A DNA stretch of 64,000 nucleotides from JAAYUJ01 sp963698165 (GCA_963698165.1 CAVOPT010000006.1:62001-126000); one strand, 5' to 3'; shown: positions 24,057 to 34,118, numbered from the stretch's first letter. Notes: generated from the letters alone by a model not told the origin. A program made the numbers and translations.

Positions 24057-25547
24057 ATGGGGAGAAGAGGACTTTTCCTCGGCATTCTGATGGCCGGTTG
24101 CGCGGGACTGGTTTGCATCCTTGGCGCTTGCGCCCCGCAAAAGCCGGAACTGGTCAAGGTCGGCACCATTCAGGACGGGGAGATCGACCCGGCCAAATGG
24201 GGTCAGGTCTTCCCTCTGGAATATGACGCCTGGGGCAAGACCAAGGATCCTCGACCTGCGGGAAAAAGCCGGTACAAGAAGGGCTACGACACGGACCTGG
24301 TGATCTATGACAAGCTGAGTGAGTTTCCTTACATGCCGCTCCTCTTCAATGGCTGGGGATTCGGCATTGAGTACAACGAGCCACGCGGTCACTGGTATAT
24401 GGTCACGGACCAGCTTGACATCGACCCGTCCCGTATTAAGGCTGGAGGGGCGTGCCTCACCTGCAAGAGCCCCTACGTGCCTACCCTGCAAAAGGAACTG
24501 GGGCCAGCTTATTACTCAGATCCGTATCTGGACGTGCATGCCAAGATCCCCAAGGAAGGGCAGGCACTCGGCGTCGCCTGCATCGATTGCCACGACAACA
24601 AGACCATGGCCCCCAAGCTCTCCCGCTCCACCACTCTCGGAAACGCCCTCAAGGGCATCGGCGTCGACCCAGAAAAGATCACCAGGCAGGAAGGCCGATC
24701 CCTGGTGTGCGCTCAGTGTCATGTGACTTACATCATCCCCAAGGACAAGGACATGAAGTCCACCAACGTGTTCTTCCCCTGGCAGGGCGCCACGGTGGGC
24801 AAGATCTCCGTGGAGGACATCATCAGGGTCATCCGCAGCGATCCTTCCCACATGGAGTGGACCCAAAACGTGACGGGCTTCAAGGTGGGATTCATCCGCC
24901 ACCCCGAGTACGAATTCTTCAGCTATGACAGCGTGCATCACAAGGCCAACGTCTCTTGTGCCGACTGCCATATGCCGTACACGCGGGTCGGCGCCAACAA
25001 GATTTCCGATCACAATGTCATGAGTCCTCTCAAGAACGATCTCAAGGCCTGTCAGCAGTGCCACACCGAAACGTCTGAATGGCTGACCAGCCAGGTTTAC
25101 GCCACCCAGGACCGCACGGTCTCCATGATGAACCGGGCCGGGTACACCACCGCTGTCGCCGCGAAGCTTTTCGAAATTGCCCACAAGGCCAGGACTGAAG
25201 GAAGGAAAATCGACGACGACCTCTATAACCGGGCCAAGGACCTCTATTACGAAGCCATCTACAGGGTGATCTTCATCGGCGCCGAGAATTCCATCGGGTT
25301 CCACAACCCCAGGGAAGCCGGCCGCATCTGCAGCGACGCAGTGGCCATGGCTTCCAAGTGTGAATCCTTGCTCCGCCAGGCTCTGGCCCAGGCTGGAGTG
25401 CCTGTTCCGGGGGACATCAACCTGGAAATGGCGAAGTACCTCAACAACAGAGGGGTAAAGAAACTCAAGTTTCAACCTGAACTGGAATTCACCGACCCGT
25501 TCGGCATTCAGGAAAAACTCACTCCCGTCAGTTCCCAGGGACGGTAG
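24057..25547 (+). CDS. nrfA: ammonia-forming cytochrome c nitrite reductase NrfA
   Basis: A periplasmic pentahaem enzyme reducing nitrite to ammonium with six electrons, 496 residues. The signal region has a lipobox-like LGAC (Cys 25). The catalytic haem is CLTCK (133-137), with Lys as axial ligand, the NrfA hallmark; the others are CIDCH (175-179), CAQCH (218-222), CADCH (301-305) and CQQCH (332-336). Besides nitrite respiration, syntrophs may use it for nitrite or NO detoxification. AAAGGAG precedes the ATG. With nrfH it forms a two-gene operon under the FNR-type site. Confidence 0.97.
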   Translation: MGRRGLFLGILMAGCAGLVCILGACAPQKPELVKVGTIQDGEIDPAKWGQVFPLEYDAWGKTKDPRPAGKSRYKKGYDTDLVIYDKLSEFPYMPLLFNGWGFGIEYNEPRGHWYMVTDQLDIDPSRIKAGGACLTCKSPYVPTLQKELGPAYYSDPYLDVHAKIPKEGQALGVACIDCHDNKTMAPKLSRSTTLGNALKGIGVDPEKITRQEGRSLVCAQCHVTYIIPKDKDMKSTNVFFPWQGATVGKISVEDIIRVIRSDPSHMEWTQNVTGFKVGFIRHPEYEFFSYDSVHHKANVSCADCHMPYTRVGANKISDHNVMSPLKNDLKACQQCHTETSEWLTSQVYATQDRTVSMMNRAGYTTAVAAKLFEIAHKARTEGRKIDDDLYNRAKDLYYEAIYRVIFIGAENSIGFHNPREAGRICSDAVAMASKCESLLRQALAQAGVPVPGDINLEMAKYLNNRGVKKLKFQPELEFTDPFGIQEKLTPVSSQGR

Positions 25548-26136
25548 GAGGCTCTGCCCAGGAAAGCTCTTCATTTCGCCGCGGAGCGCGCAGAGATCGC
25601 TCGGAGAGGAAGATTCGCAAAAAAACTCTGCACCCTCTGCGCCCGCCGCGGCGGTTTCTATTTTTTCATTGTTTGATCTCCCCCGAAGCACGCCCTCCGC
25701 GACAGCACATTGGCATCGAATGCCCCGCGGGACAGCGAGGAGAATGACTGTTGACGCGCGGGGCCAGGTGTGCTATCCATCTGCCACTGCCCTGGCAAGT
25801 GGTCAGTTATTTTGCTCTTTTTCACGGAGCATAGCCGGTTCCCTTCTTGTTTCAGAGGCGCAATATCCATTTTAGCCAAGGCTTTTCACGGCATCGCCAC
25901 TGCGTTTAAGGCCGGCCATCAGTCGTAGCATTTCACCCAAAACGATGAGCTGCCATGTATCCCCAAGGAAACCCTCCACCCCGGTTGGTGATGAGGTGTG
26001 GGGCGAGCACTTGGGCTCTCCGGGACAGGGTGTTGAGTGTCATTTCCCGACGGACACGTCTGGTCTGCACACAGTCCCTCACGCTGTAACGAGTGGACCC
26101 GGTTGATTGCGCGGGACCTCTGGACAGGGCTTCCAC
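25548..26136. other. 589-bp intergenic region between nrfA and the PAS kinase
   Basis: It contains the inverted-repeat element at 25574-25660 and a possible promoter: TTGACG (25751-25756), a 17-nt spacer and extended -10 TGCTATCCA (25774-25779). The small frames inside, including one on the minus strand at 25658-25879, have no supporting signals. Confidence 0.4.
25574..25660. repeat. intergenic inverted-repeat element, copy A
   Basis: The left arm contains CGCCGCGGAGCGCGCAGAG; the right arm contains CTCTGCGCCCGCCGCGGCG. Arms of about 33 nt are imperfectly complementary and made of repeated units near nine bases long (CGCnGAGnn). It belongs to the same family as copies at 28572, 31661 and 50456. 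Confidence 0.75.
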
Positions 26137-28527
26137 ATGACCGACGGAAAACCCGCGTATGGCCAACCTTCTGATAGGGAGCGACTTTTTCGCCTGCTCT
26201 TCGAGAACCTGAGCGACGCGGTTCTGTGGGCTTCGTCGGAGACGGGAAGGATATTCGAATGCAACCCCGCCGCGGAGCGCCTTTTCAAAAGGTCCCGAGA
26301 GCATCTCATAGGATTGCATCACCGGGATCTGTACCCCCTGGAAGCTGCGGATCGATACGTCCAATCTGTCACGGAGGCTGCGGCAGGGCTTCTCCATCGC
26401 CACTTCGACGGGGAAATCCTCACATCGAGAGGCCGGGTCGTCCCGGTTCGGATTTTCATCTCTCCTGCGCAAATCGGGAGCAAGCCCATCATTCAGGGTG
26501 TTTTCCAGGACAAGAGCTCACGACGAGAGGTCGTTCGAACCCTGCGGATCGCAAAGCTCATTCTGGACAACAGCCCGGCTGTGCTTCGCCGTTGCAGAGC
26601 CGAGGGGGAATGGCCGCTGGAATGGATTGCCGGTAACATCGCCCTCTTTGGATATTCCCAGGAAGATTTCCTGTCGGGAAGAGTCCCCTATTTGTCCCTG
26701 GTCCATCCGGAGGATCAGGAAGGGGTGGCGGGGGAAATGGAAGAGTGCTCCTTCAGAGGCATGTCGAGCTTCAAGATGGAGTATCGCATCGTGCCGAAGC
26801 GGGGAGAAGTTCGATGGCTGGATGACCAAATCAGGCTGGAGCGAGACGCGGGTGGGCGGGTCACCCATTTTCATGGGCTGGCCGTCGACATCACCGAATC
26901 CAAGAAGTCTGAGCTGGCCCGGATACAGAGTGAGGATCGTTTCAGGGCTCTGGTGGAAACCAGCTCGGATTGGATTTGGGAGATGGATGAACATGGCGTT
27001 TACACGTATGCGAGTCCAACGGTCCAGGATCTTCTCGGATACAAACCATACGAAATTATCGGGAAACGACCTTTCGATCTCATGCCGGACGGGGAAGCCG
27101 AGAATATCGTTGCCTTCTTTGAAGCTTGCCGGAAGGAACGTGCCCCGTTCACCAACCTGGAGAACAGGAACCTCCACAAAGATGGACGAGAGGTCATTCT
27201 GGAGAGGAGCGCCGTGCCCATTGTCGACGCTGACAGCCAATTCCGGGGCTATCGGGGCATAGACCGGGATATCACCCAGCGCAAGAGGGCCGAAAATGAA
27301 ATCCGCCAGCGAAACCGGGAACTGGAGTCCCTGGCCACCATCACTCACCTGTCCAGCCGATCCCTCGATCTGGACCATCTCCTGGAAACACTGCTCCCTG
27401 AAATTGCCCGTGTCCTTGAGGTTCGACCCGTCCTGCTCTTCCTTTCAGAGGGAGAACCCACCATGGCTTTGCGTGGCTCCTTCCCGAGCCCCCGCGATGA
27501 AAACCTGACAGAACGCGAGCTGCAGGTGGGTGAATGCCTTTGTGGTCTTGCCGTCGCGGAGGGCATGAACCTCTTTTCCGAGAACATCGCCGAGGATCCC
27601 CGGTGCACCAATGAAGCTTGCAGGAACGCCGGTCTGGTCTCCGTGGCCGCGATCCCGTTGCGATCGGCTCACAACAAGACCGGCGTGTTGATGGTTGCAA
27701 GCTCCAGCCCTCGGAATTTTCGTCAAAATGAGTATTTCCTTTCCACCATCGCCGATTCCCTGGCGACCGCCATGGAGAATGCCGACCTTTACCAGGAAAT
27801 CAGGGCTCACGCGGCAAGTCTTGAGCGGCGGGTGGCCGAGCGCACTGCTGAGTTGCAGACCGCCAACAAGGAATTGGAGGCGTTTTCATACACGGTCTCC
27901 CATGATCTGAGAGCTCCCCTGAGGAGCATCGACGGCTTCAGCAAGGCCCTGGAAGAAGAATATGGCGATGTTCTCGATGAACCGGGGAAAGATTACCTTC
28001 GCCGGGTGAGGGATGCGACGCGCCGCATGAGCCAGTTGATCGACGATCTGCTCAAGCTCTCCAAGCTCACACGAGGAGAGCTCAAGCGGCAGCTGGTCGA
28101 TCTCAGCGCCCTGGCACGAGCCGTCGCCTCCGATCTCACAAAATCCGGAAGCCACCGGCCCGTGGATTTCGTCGTTGCCGAAGCCATGGCTGCGTGGGGA
28201 GATCCTCGTCTCCTCCAGTTGGCCATGGAGAATCTCATTCGAAATGCCTGGAAGTTCACGGCGTTGCAACCGAGGGCCAGAATAGAGGTGGGCATGGTCG
28301 ATCTCGAGGGACTGAAGGCATACTTTGTCCGAGACAACGGAGTCGGCTTCAACCCTGCTCACGCATACAGGCTTTTTCAGCCTTTCCAGAGGCTTCACGC
28401 CGCTTCCGAATTCCCCGGCTCGGGAATAGGCCTTGCCACGGTGAAGCGCATTGTTCACCGCCACGGGGGAAGAGTGTGGATTGAGGCGAAAGAGGGTGAG
28501 GGTGCGACGGTTTACTTTTCACTGTAA
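26137..28527 (+). CDS. multi-PAS/GAF sensor histidine kinase
   Basis: A soluble sensor kinase of 796 residues without membrane segments. Domains in order: PAS (about 10-130), PAS with PAC (about 140-260, ending GLAVDITESKKSE), PAS with PAC (about 265-395, ending YRGIDRDITQRKRAE), GAF (about 405-560), a coiled linker, HisKA with phospho-accepting His in SYTVSHDLRAPLRSIDGF, and an HATPase with the G box FPGSGIGLATVKRIVHRHGG. The phytochrome-type HisKA/ATPase end is typical of light- or redox-sensing families, but no chromophore Cys is evident. The start at 26137 is the first ATG; its ribosome site is weak. The hybrid kinase downstream is a likely partner. Confidence 0.9.
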   Translation: MTDGKPAYGQPSDRERLFRLLFENLSDAVLWASSETGRIFECNPAAERLFKRSREHLIGLHHRDLYPLEAADRYVQSVTEAAAGLLHRHFDGEILTSRGRVVPVRIFISPAQIGSKPIIQGVFQDKSSRREVVRTLRIAKLILDNSPAVLRRCRAEGEWPLEWIAGNIALFGYSQEDFLSGRVPYLSLVHPEDQEGVAGEMEECSFRGMSSFKMEYRIVPKRGEVRWLDDQIRLERDAGGRVTHFHGLAVDITESKKSELARIQSEDRFRALVETSSDWIWEMDEHGVYTYASPTVQDLLGYKPYEIIGKRPFDLMPDGEAENIVAFFEACRKERAPFTNLENRNLHKDGREVILERSAVPIVDADSQFRGYRGIDRDITQRKRAENEIRQRNRELESLATITHLSSRSLDLDHLLETLLPEIARVLEVRPVLLFLSEGEPTMALRGSFPSPRDENLTERELQVGECLCGLAVAEGMNLFSENIAEDPRCTNEACRNAGLVSVAAIPLRSAHNKTGVLMVASSSPRNFRQNEYFLSTIADSLATAMENADLYQEIRAHAASLERRVAERTAELQTANKELEAFSYTVSHDLRAPLRSIDGFSKALEEEYGDVLDEPGKDYLRRVRDATRRMSQLIDDLLKLSKLTRGELKRQLVDLSALARAVASDLTKSGSHRPVDFVVAEAMAAWGDPRLLQLAMENLIRNAWKFTALQPRARIEVGMVDLEGLKAYFVRDNGVGFNPAHAYRLFQPFQRLHAASEFPGSGIGLATVKRIVHRHGGRVWIEAKEGEGATVYFSL

Positions 28528-28571
28528 CGGCCCATGTGCCCTGGGACCACCCGGAACCTTGAAACAGTGAG

Positions 28572-28652
28572 AACTCACTGCTGAGGGCGCCGAGAAGGGA
28601 AAGATGCCTTTGACACAGGGTGTTCTCTCGGCCATCTCCGCGTGCTCCGCTA
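28572..28652. repeat. intergenic inverted-repeat element, copy B
   Basis: Left arm TGCTGAGGGCGCCGAGAA, right arm TTCTCTCGGCCATCTCCGCG. It lies between the two kinase genes. The reading frame of the second kinase extends into this element in phase, but the likely start is downstream. Confidence 0.7.
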
Positions 28653-28717
28653 CCATATGGACCAGCAGGAAAAGATGCGAACAAATACTTTGGGATGCAT
28701 TCTTGGTGGAAGAGACG

Positions 28718-30262
28718 ATGAAAAAAACCCTTCGGGTTCTGGCTGTTGAGGATTCAGAGGACGATATTCTGCTGCTGTCCCGGGAACTTAGGCGCAGTGG
28801 ATATGACCTCGATATCGAACGGGTTGAGACAGCCGAGGCCATGGCAGCCTCATTGGACGGCAGGGAGTGGGACATCATCCTCGCCGATTACTACCTGCCC
28901 CTGTTCGGTGGGCTGGAGGCCCTCAACATGGTGAAGGAGAGAGGTCTCGATCTCCCGTTCATCATTGTTTCGGGAGTCATAGGCGAGGAGACCGCGGTGG
29001 CCGCCATGAAGGCGGGTGCTCACGATTACATCATGAAGGACAACCTGGCCAGGCTTTCTCCCGCCATCGACCGCGCTCTCCAGGAGGTTTTCACACGCCA
29101 GGAACGGAGGAGGCTCGAGGACCAACTGCGGCAGGCCCAGAAAATGGAGGCAGTCGGCCTTCTCGCGGGGGGGATCGCCCATGATTTCAACAACATCCTT
29201 ACCGCAATCATGGGATATGGAAGCCTGCTGCAATCATTGCTGCCCACGGAGGACCCTCTCAGAACCTATGTGGACCAGATACTCACAGCCTCCGTCAAGG
29301 CGGCAACCCTCACCCAAAGCCTCCTTGCATTCAGCAGGAAACAGGTTTTGAGCATCGAGCCGGTGGACGTCAACGGGGTGATTGAAAACATCAGCAAACT
29401 GCTCTCCCGAATCATGGGCGAGCACATAGAGGTGAAAACGGACCTTTCCGCCATTCCCCTGCATGTCATGGCCGACAAGGGCCAACTGGAGCAGGTCTTG
29501 ATGAATCTCGCAACCAATTCCCGGGATGTCATGCCGGAAGGAGGGTGCTTCGTCGTTTCCACGGAAATGATAGAGCTGGACGACTCGTACGCCCAGTTCG
29601 GGGATTACCTGCAGACAGGGAAGTACGTTTCCATCTCGGCGAGTGACACCGGTTTCGGCATGGACGAAGAAACCCGGCAGAAGATATTCGAACCCTTTTT
29701 TACGACGAAGGAGGCCGGAAAAGGCACCGGCCTGGGTCTGTCCATCGTTTACGGCATCATCAAGCAACACAAAGGGTTCGTGGAAGTCCAATCGAGTCGC
29801 GGCAGGGGAACCACCTTCAGAATGCTGCTGCCCATGGTCGAGGAGGGAACCGAGAGTCATAACTGCCAGGTTCAGGACAGACTGGCCTCGGGGGGCTCAG
29901 AGACGATCCTAGTGGCAGAAGACAACGAGGCGGTGAGGGATCTTGTCAAAGACGTCCTTGAAAAGTCCGGTTACAGGGTGATCCATGCCGTGGACGGGGA
30001 AGATGCCGTGGCACGCTTCAACGAAAGCCCTCAGGCCGTCGATTTGGCCCTCCTCGATGTGGTCATGCCCAAGAAGGGTGGCGTCAGGGTATTCGAGGAA
30101 CTGCAGCGCGGAAAGCCGGAGCTGAAGGTTCTGTTCATGAGCGGGTACGTGAACGACGTGGAAGCCCGCAAGGAAATCTCCGAGAAGGGTCTCTCCTTTC
30201 TCAAAAAGCCCCTTTCCCTTGACGAACTCCTCTTCAAAATACGAGAAATACTGGACAGGTGA
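28718..30262 (+). CDS. hybrid histidine kinase with receiver domains at both ends
   Basis: A 514-residue protein. It has an N-terminal receiver domain (about 5-125; acidic pocket AVEDSEDD, phospho-Asp in DIILADYYLPLF, Lys in YIMKDNLARL), HisKA (about 145-210; GGIAHDFNNILTAIMGYGSL), HATPase (about 250-375; SDTGFGMDEETRQKIFEPFF and GKGTGLGLSIVYGI) and a C-terminal receiver (about 395-512; VAEDNEAVRDLV, LALLDVVMPKKGG, FLKKPLSLDEL). Receiver-kinase-receiver proteins of this class often sit next to a PAS kinase, as here, forming a phosphorelay. GGAAGAG precedes the ATG at 28718. The output is unknown. Confidence 0.92.
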   Translation: MKKTLRVLAVEDSEDDILLLSRELRRSGYDLDIERVETAEAMAASLDGREWDIILADYYLPLFGGLEALNMVKERGLDLPFIIVSGVIGEETAVAAMKAGAHDYIMKDNLARLSPAIDRALQEVFTRQERRRLEDQLRQAQKMEAVGLLAGGIAHDFNNILTAIMGYGSLLQSLLPTEDPLRTYVDQILTASVKAATLTQSLLAFSRKQVLSIEPVDVNGVIENISKLLSRIMGEHIEVKTDLSAIPLHVMADKGQLEQVLMNLATNSRDVMPEGGCFVVSTEMIELDDSYAQFGDYLQTGKYVSISASDTGFGMDEETRQKIFEPFFTTKEAGKGTGLGLSIVYGIIKQHKGFVEVQSSRGRGTTFRMLLPMVEEGTESHNCQVQDRLASGGSETILVAEDNEAVRDLVKDVLEKSGYRVIHAVDGEDAVARFNESPQAVDLALLDVVMPKKGGVRVFEELQRGKPELKVLFMSGYVNDVEARKEISEKGLSFLKKPLSLDELLFKIREILDR

Positions 30263-30308
30263 CCTCCAAATCAACGGGCAGGCAAATGCCCGTGAAGCCC
30301 CAGGGGCA

Positions 30309-30518
30309 TCACGGGATGCAATCTTCGCCGGGCACGGGTTCCCAGTAGCAGCAACGTCCAGCAGGGTGCCTTTCTTCCCACGCACTGAGACTCATGCGAA
30401 TTCTTCGGGACAAGTGCTCCATGAGCAGGGCATGTTCCTCGAAAGTCAAAGGCATGGACCAGTCGGCGATCCGGTCCATGATGAATTCCGCTGTCACTGT
30501 AACCAACTCGGTGTTCAT
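30309..30518 (-). CDS. small conserved-looking protein of unknown function
   Basis: A 69-residue protein from the ATG at 30518, with a strong GAGAGGAGGG ribosome site. It contains FIMDRIADWSMPLTFEEHALL, then RRIRMSLSAWEERHP, and ends Cys-Cys-Tyr-Trp-Glu-Pro near the C-terminus. The family is not recognised. Tail-to-tail with the hybrid kinase; a hairpin CCCGTGA/TCACGGG (30289-30315) overlaps its 3' end and could stop both transcripts. Confidence 0.6.
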   Translation of the reverse strand: MNTELVTVTAEFIMDRIADWSMPLTFEEHALLMEHLSRRIRMSLSAWEERHPAGRCCYWEPVPGEDCIP

Positions 30519-30783
30519 GATTTTCCCTCCTCTCTCTTGGCCGGCGGAAAATCGGCTCGAGGCAACAATCTCCCGTGACTTTCGGACCGGCACTGTTGAA
30601 GGGTGACCTGTTCCGAGCTCTGTTCTTGGCGACATCATAACCGGCGCAAGTTACAGGCAGGTTACCGCGCGGACCCTTGCCATTCGACCTTCACTTCCTG
30701 TAACCTAGCAGTCCTCTCCATGCAGACGATGGTGCGAGGATGAGTCCTTTCTTGCAGTGCACGCGTGACCACGGAGGCTTTTC

Positions 30784-31587
30784 ATGGAATTCAAAGAGAT
30801 CCTGTTCCAGGTCGATCAAGGAATCGGCACCCTGACCCTGAACCGTCCGGACATTCGGAATGCCATCACGCACGAAGAGATCATCGCGGAAGTCAAGGCC
30901 GTGTGCAAACACGTGAACGAGACCCCCCGCATCCAGGTTCTCATTGTCTCCGCGGCGGACCCTGCCTTCTCGTCGGGCGGGAATGTGAAAGACATGAAAG
31001 AGCGCAAAGGGATGTTTCATGGGACTCCGGCGGAAATCCTGGAGAACTACCGCCGCAACATCCAGGATGTTCTTCTGACGGTCCATGGCGTTGAGGCCCC
31101 CACCATTGCCGCCGTCAACGGAGCGGCCATCGGAGCGGGTTGCGGCCTGGCCCTCATGTGCGACATCAGGGTCGCTTCCAGGAAGGCGACTTTCGGCGAA
31201 ACCTTCCTCAACGTGGGCTTGATTCCCGGAGACGGAAGCGCGTTCACCCTTCCGCGGACCATCGGTATGGGCCTGGCCTGTGAGCTCATCTTCACGGCGG
31301 ACACCATCGACGCAGAGACGGCCCTGAACATGGGACTGGTGAATCATGTGGTCGACCATGAGCAACTCCTGGCCAAGGCAACCGAGATCGCTTCGAAAAT
31401 CGCCTCCAAGCCCCCCCAGGCCCTGCGGATGACCAAGAGACTTCTGCGGGCGGGCATGTTCTCGACGCTTCCCGAGATCATGGAAAGGGCCGCGGCTTAC
31501 CAGTCTCTTTGCCATTATACGGAAGATCACATGGAAGCGCTCTCCGCCATGTTCGAAAAGCGGAAGCCCAAGTATGAGGGGAAGTGA
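30784..31587 (+). CDS. enoyl-CoA hydratase/isomerase family protein
   Basis: A crotonase-fold enzyme of 267 residues acting on acyl-CoA thioesters. The oxyanion segment is FSSGGNVKDM, followed by AAVNGAAIGAGCGLALMCD. The two positions that carry catalytic Glu in true hydratases are both acidic: GETFLNVGLIPGDG and ACELIFTADTID. Substrate specificity cannot be set from sequence; beta-oxidation or aromatic-acid pathways are possible. It is a single gene flanked by intergenic repeats. Confidence 0.9.
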   Translation: MEFKEILFQVDQGIGTLTLNRPDIRNAITHEEIIAEVKAVCKHVNETPRIQVLIVSAADPAFSSGGNVKDMKERKGMFHGTPAEILENYRRNIQDVLLTVHGVEAPTIAAVNGAAIGAGCGLALMCDIRVASRKATFGETFLNVGLIPGDGSAFTLPRTIGMGLACELIFTADTIDAETALNMGLVNHVVDHEQLLAKATEIASKIASKPPQALRMTKRLLRAGMFSTLPEIMERAAAYQSLCHYTEDHMEALSAMFEKRKPKYEGK

Positions 31588-31660
31588 TTCGGGGAATGTG
31601 GAGTGGAGTGCAGTCCCTCATGGCCCTTCGGGTCACTCCAGACCATGAAAAAACTGGCAA

Positions 31661-31745
31661 GCCACCGCTGAGGGCGCCGAGAGCGCGTAGGGTATTTTCC
31701 AGAGCTTATTCTCTCAGCGATCTCTGCATGCTCCGCGGTGAAACA
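31661..31745. repeat. intergenic inverted-repeat element, copy C
   Basis: Left arm CACCGCTGAGGGCGCCGAGA, right arm TCTCTGCATGCTCCGCGGTG. It lies between the convergent enoyl-CoA hydratase and SPOR genes. Confidence 0.75.
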
Positions 31746-31839
31746 AAAAATTTTGGGGAGCGGGGCGCAGCCTGGCTGCCGGCCGGTAACGGTTTGCCCC
31801 CCGTCGGAACCCCGATGGCCCGCACTCGATGCGGCTGAC

Positions 31840-32790
31840 TTATTCCTCTGGGCCCACCTTGACGACGAACGGCTGCGCCTTGTCTTCACGCCGGACCTGT
31901 TCCGCCAGGGTGCTCGCTTTGCTGGCATTTTCCACCGGGGCCAACTGGACCACGAAAAGCTGGCCGAGTTTCGGGTCCTTCCGCGGCCTGATCTGCACCT
32001 TGTAGCCCTTCTGCTCAAGGCTCTTTCGCATCTCTTCCGCGTTGCTCCTGTCCTTGAAGGAACCCACCTGAACGGCGAACCCGGTTTTGCCTGAAGCATC
32101 CCCGGGCTTCAAAGCTTCGGAAGCCGCCGGAGGCTTGCCCGGTGCTGGCTCTTCTGACCCTGCGGGTTTGGGCGCTTTAGGCGAGCCAGGCTTGACCATG
32201 GCCATCTTCTTTTTTGAATCCTCGGGAGTTGCCGGAGACCCCTCAACCTTCTTCAGAGCAGCCGGCGGCTTTTCCTCGAGACCGGCGGCAGCGTCTTTCC
32301 CCCCGGGCATCTTCCCTTCCCTGCCCGGCTGCGCCACCGAACCACCCGGTGGAGCAACTTTTTCACCAGGTCCCGCCTGGAGAATGGCCCCCGGGGTTCC
32401 CGGCTTTCCCGCCGACGCAGTGGCTTCAGGAGGCTTGGCCGGCGGTGTCGAAGCCTTCCCCGCCTCGGGGGGCTCGGGCAGAGTCTTGGTCTCCGGCGTC
32501 AAACCTGCCTCGGGGCTCTTGTCGAAAGGAATGAACCCAGGAACGCCCCCATTTGACGGCTTTTCCACCTCCGGAGCGGGAGGAGGGGACTTGGGCATTT
32601 CCTTGAAAACCACCCCCTTGTCGGCGGCCTGTTTTGGCGGGGCATCCGGTTCGCCGCTCTTCTTGCGGGTGCTGAACGGGATCAGGAGCACGACGATGAT
32701 GAGAGCCACGGCGGACCACATGAGCACCTTGATGTAAGATCTTCCCCCCCCGATTCTCTGCCCCTTTTTGACGAAGATTTTCTTCTCCAT
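31840..32790 (-). CDS. SPOR-domain membrane protein
   Basis: A 316-residue bitopic inner-membrane protein. A short cytoplasmic Lys-rich N-terminus is followed by one membrane helix (about 22-40), a long Pro/Ala/Lys/Gly-rich periplasmic linker (about 45-235) and a C-terminal SPOR domain (about 235-316: GFAVQVGSFKDRSNAEEMRK and LFVVQLAPVENASKASTLAE). SPOR domains bind denuded septal peptidoglycan, so a cell-division or envelope role is likely. TAGGAGGGG precedes the ATG. It starts 10 nt after the aminotransferase gene and is co-transcribed with it. Confidence 0.9.
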   Translation of the reverse strand: MEKKIFVKKGQRIGGGRSYIKVLMWSAVALIIVVLLIPFSTRKKSGEPDAPPKQAADKGVVFKEMPKSPPPAPEVEKPSNGGVPGFIPFDKSPEAGLTPETKTLPEPPEAGKASTPPAKPPEATASAGKPGTPGAILQAGPGEKVAPPGGSVAQPGREGKMPGGKDAAAGLEEKPPAALKKVEGSPATPEDSKKKMAMVKPGSPKAPKPAGSEEPAPGKPPAASEALKPGDASGKTGFAVQVGSFKDRSNAEEMRKSLEQKGYKVQIRPRKDPKLGQLFVVQLAPVENASKASTLAEQVRREDKAQPFVVKVGPEE

Positions 32791-32800
32791 GGCACCCCTC

Positions 32801-33991
32801 CTAACTCATGCTCCTCGCGCGATCCATCGCCCGTTGAAATCCCGGCATGGCCCCTTCGATGGTCCGGTCGTCCACGCAGTAGGCAATGCGAAAATGCCCC
32901 GGACCACCAAAACCGCTTCCCGGAACGACAAGGATGTTCTCTTCCTGCAGCATCCGGACGAACTGGACGTCATCGGGCAGTGGTGCCCTTGGAAATAGGT
33001 AAAAGGCCCCGGGGGGAACAGTGAGATCGTACCCTGCCTCCTTGAGGCCGCTCACGAAGCGATCTCTCTTGCGGCGGTAGATTTCCACGTCGACACAGAT
33101 CCCCTGCAATTCGACGACCAGGCGTTGCATCAACCCGGGGGCATTCACAAAACCAAGGATCCGGTTGGCCAGAGTCAAGGCTCCCATCAACTCCCGGACA
33201 CTGCCGGCTCCGGGATGGACCGCAACAAACCCTATGCGCTCTCCCGGCAGGGACAGGTCCTTGGAATAAGAAGTGGCGATGATGCTGTTGGGATAGTGGG
33301 CGAAGATACAAGGGACGCAGCAGCCGTCATACACGATCTTGCGATAGGGCTCATCGGAAACCAGGGTGATGATCCTGCCGTACTGAGCGCTCTTGCGAGT
33401 GAGGATTTCCCCAAGCCCCATGATGGTCTCGTCGCCGTAGATCTGTCCCGTGGGATTGTTGGGGGAATTGATCAGGACGATCTTGGTCCTGGGGCCGATG
33501 GCCGCTTCCATGGCCGCTAGGTCCAGGGTGAAGTCCTCCCTGGTGGGAACCGCCTTCAGGGTGCCTCCATGGTTGTCCGCGTAGAAGCCGTATTCCACAA
33601 AGTAAGGCGCGGGAACCACAACCTCGTCTCCGGGATCCAGGAGGGCTTTGAAGATGATGTTCAAACCTCCCGCGGCACCACAGGTGGCGACGATGTGATC
33701 GGCGGCGAGGGAAACACAGTGTTCCTTGCACAGATAGGCGGAAACCGCCGCTCGTGTCTCCAGGAGTCCCGCATTGGGCATGTACCCGTGCTTGCCGGAG
33801 CGTTCCTCGGTCACAATCTTGAGAAGCTTTTCCTGCACGATGTCCGGAGGAGGCACGTTGGGATTTCCCAGGCTGAAATCGAAGACATTCTCGTCTCCGT
33901 GAATCTTCTTGAGACGCGTTCCCTCCTCGAACATCCTGCGAATCCACGAAGAACTCTCCATGTACTGGAGCATCTTCTGAGCAACCGCCAT
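32801..33991 (-). CDS. class I/II PLP-dependent aminotransferase
   Basis: A fold-type I aminotransferase of 396 residues related to aspartate/aromatic transaminases. The N-terminus has FDFSLGNPNVPPPD, the cofactor region SPNNPTGQIYGDETI, the PLP-binding Lys in TSYSKDLSLPGERIGF and the carboxylate-binding Arg near GPGHFRIAYCVDD. Frequent annotations of such proteins are aspartate aminotransferase, but the substrate is not fixed by sequence. The ATG at 33991 has GAGAGTGAG before it; longer in-phase starts are of poor composition. Confidence 0.9.
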   Translation of the reverse strand: MAVAQKMLQYMESSSWIRRMFEEGTRLKKIHGDENVFDFSLGNPNVPPPDIVQEKLLKIVTEERSGKHGYMPNAGLLETRAAVSAYLCKEHCVSLAADHIVATCGAAGGLNIIFKALLDPGDEVVVPAPYFVEYGFYADNHGGTLKAVPTREDFTLDLAAMEAAIGPRTKIVLINSPNNPTGQIYGDETIMGLGEILTRKSAQYGRIITLVSDEPYRKIVYDGCCVPCIFAHYPNSIIATSYSKDLSLPGERIGFVAVHPGAGSVRELMGALTLANRILGFVNAPGLMQRLVVELQGICVDVEIYRRKRDRFVSGLKEAGYDLTVPPGAFYLFPRAPLPDDVQFVRMLQEENILVVPGSGFGGPGHFRIAYCVDDRTIEGAMPGFQRAMDRARSMS

Positions 33992-34118
33992 ATTCTCACT
34001 CTCCCTGGGCTGATTCTCTGACGAGCTGTTGTGTGGCACTCGGAACTTCTTCCGGTGGAGCAACCCGTTTCGTCCTCTTGATGCCACTATACGGGAGTGA
34101 GCCGGGCGGATGCAAGTG

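Noticed and set aside
25658..25879. 73-residue minus-strand frame after the repeat element
   Set aside because: It begins inside the repeat region, has no ribosome site and no recognisable pattern.
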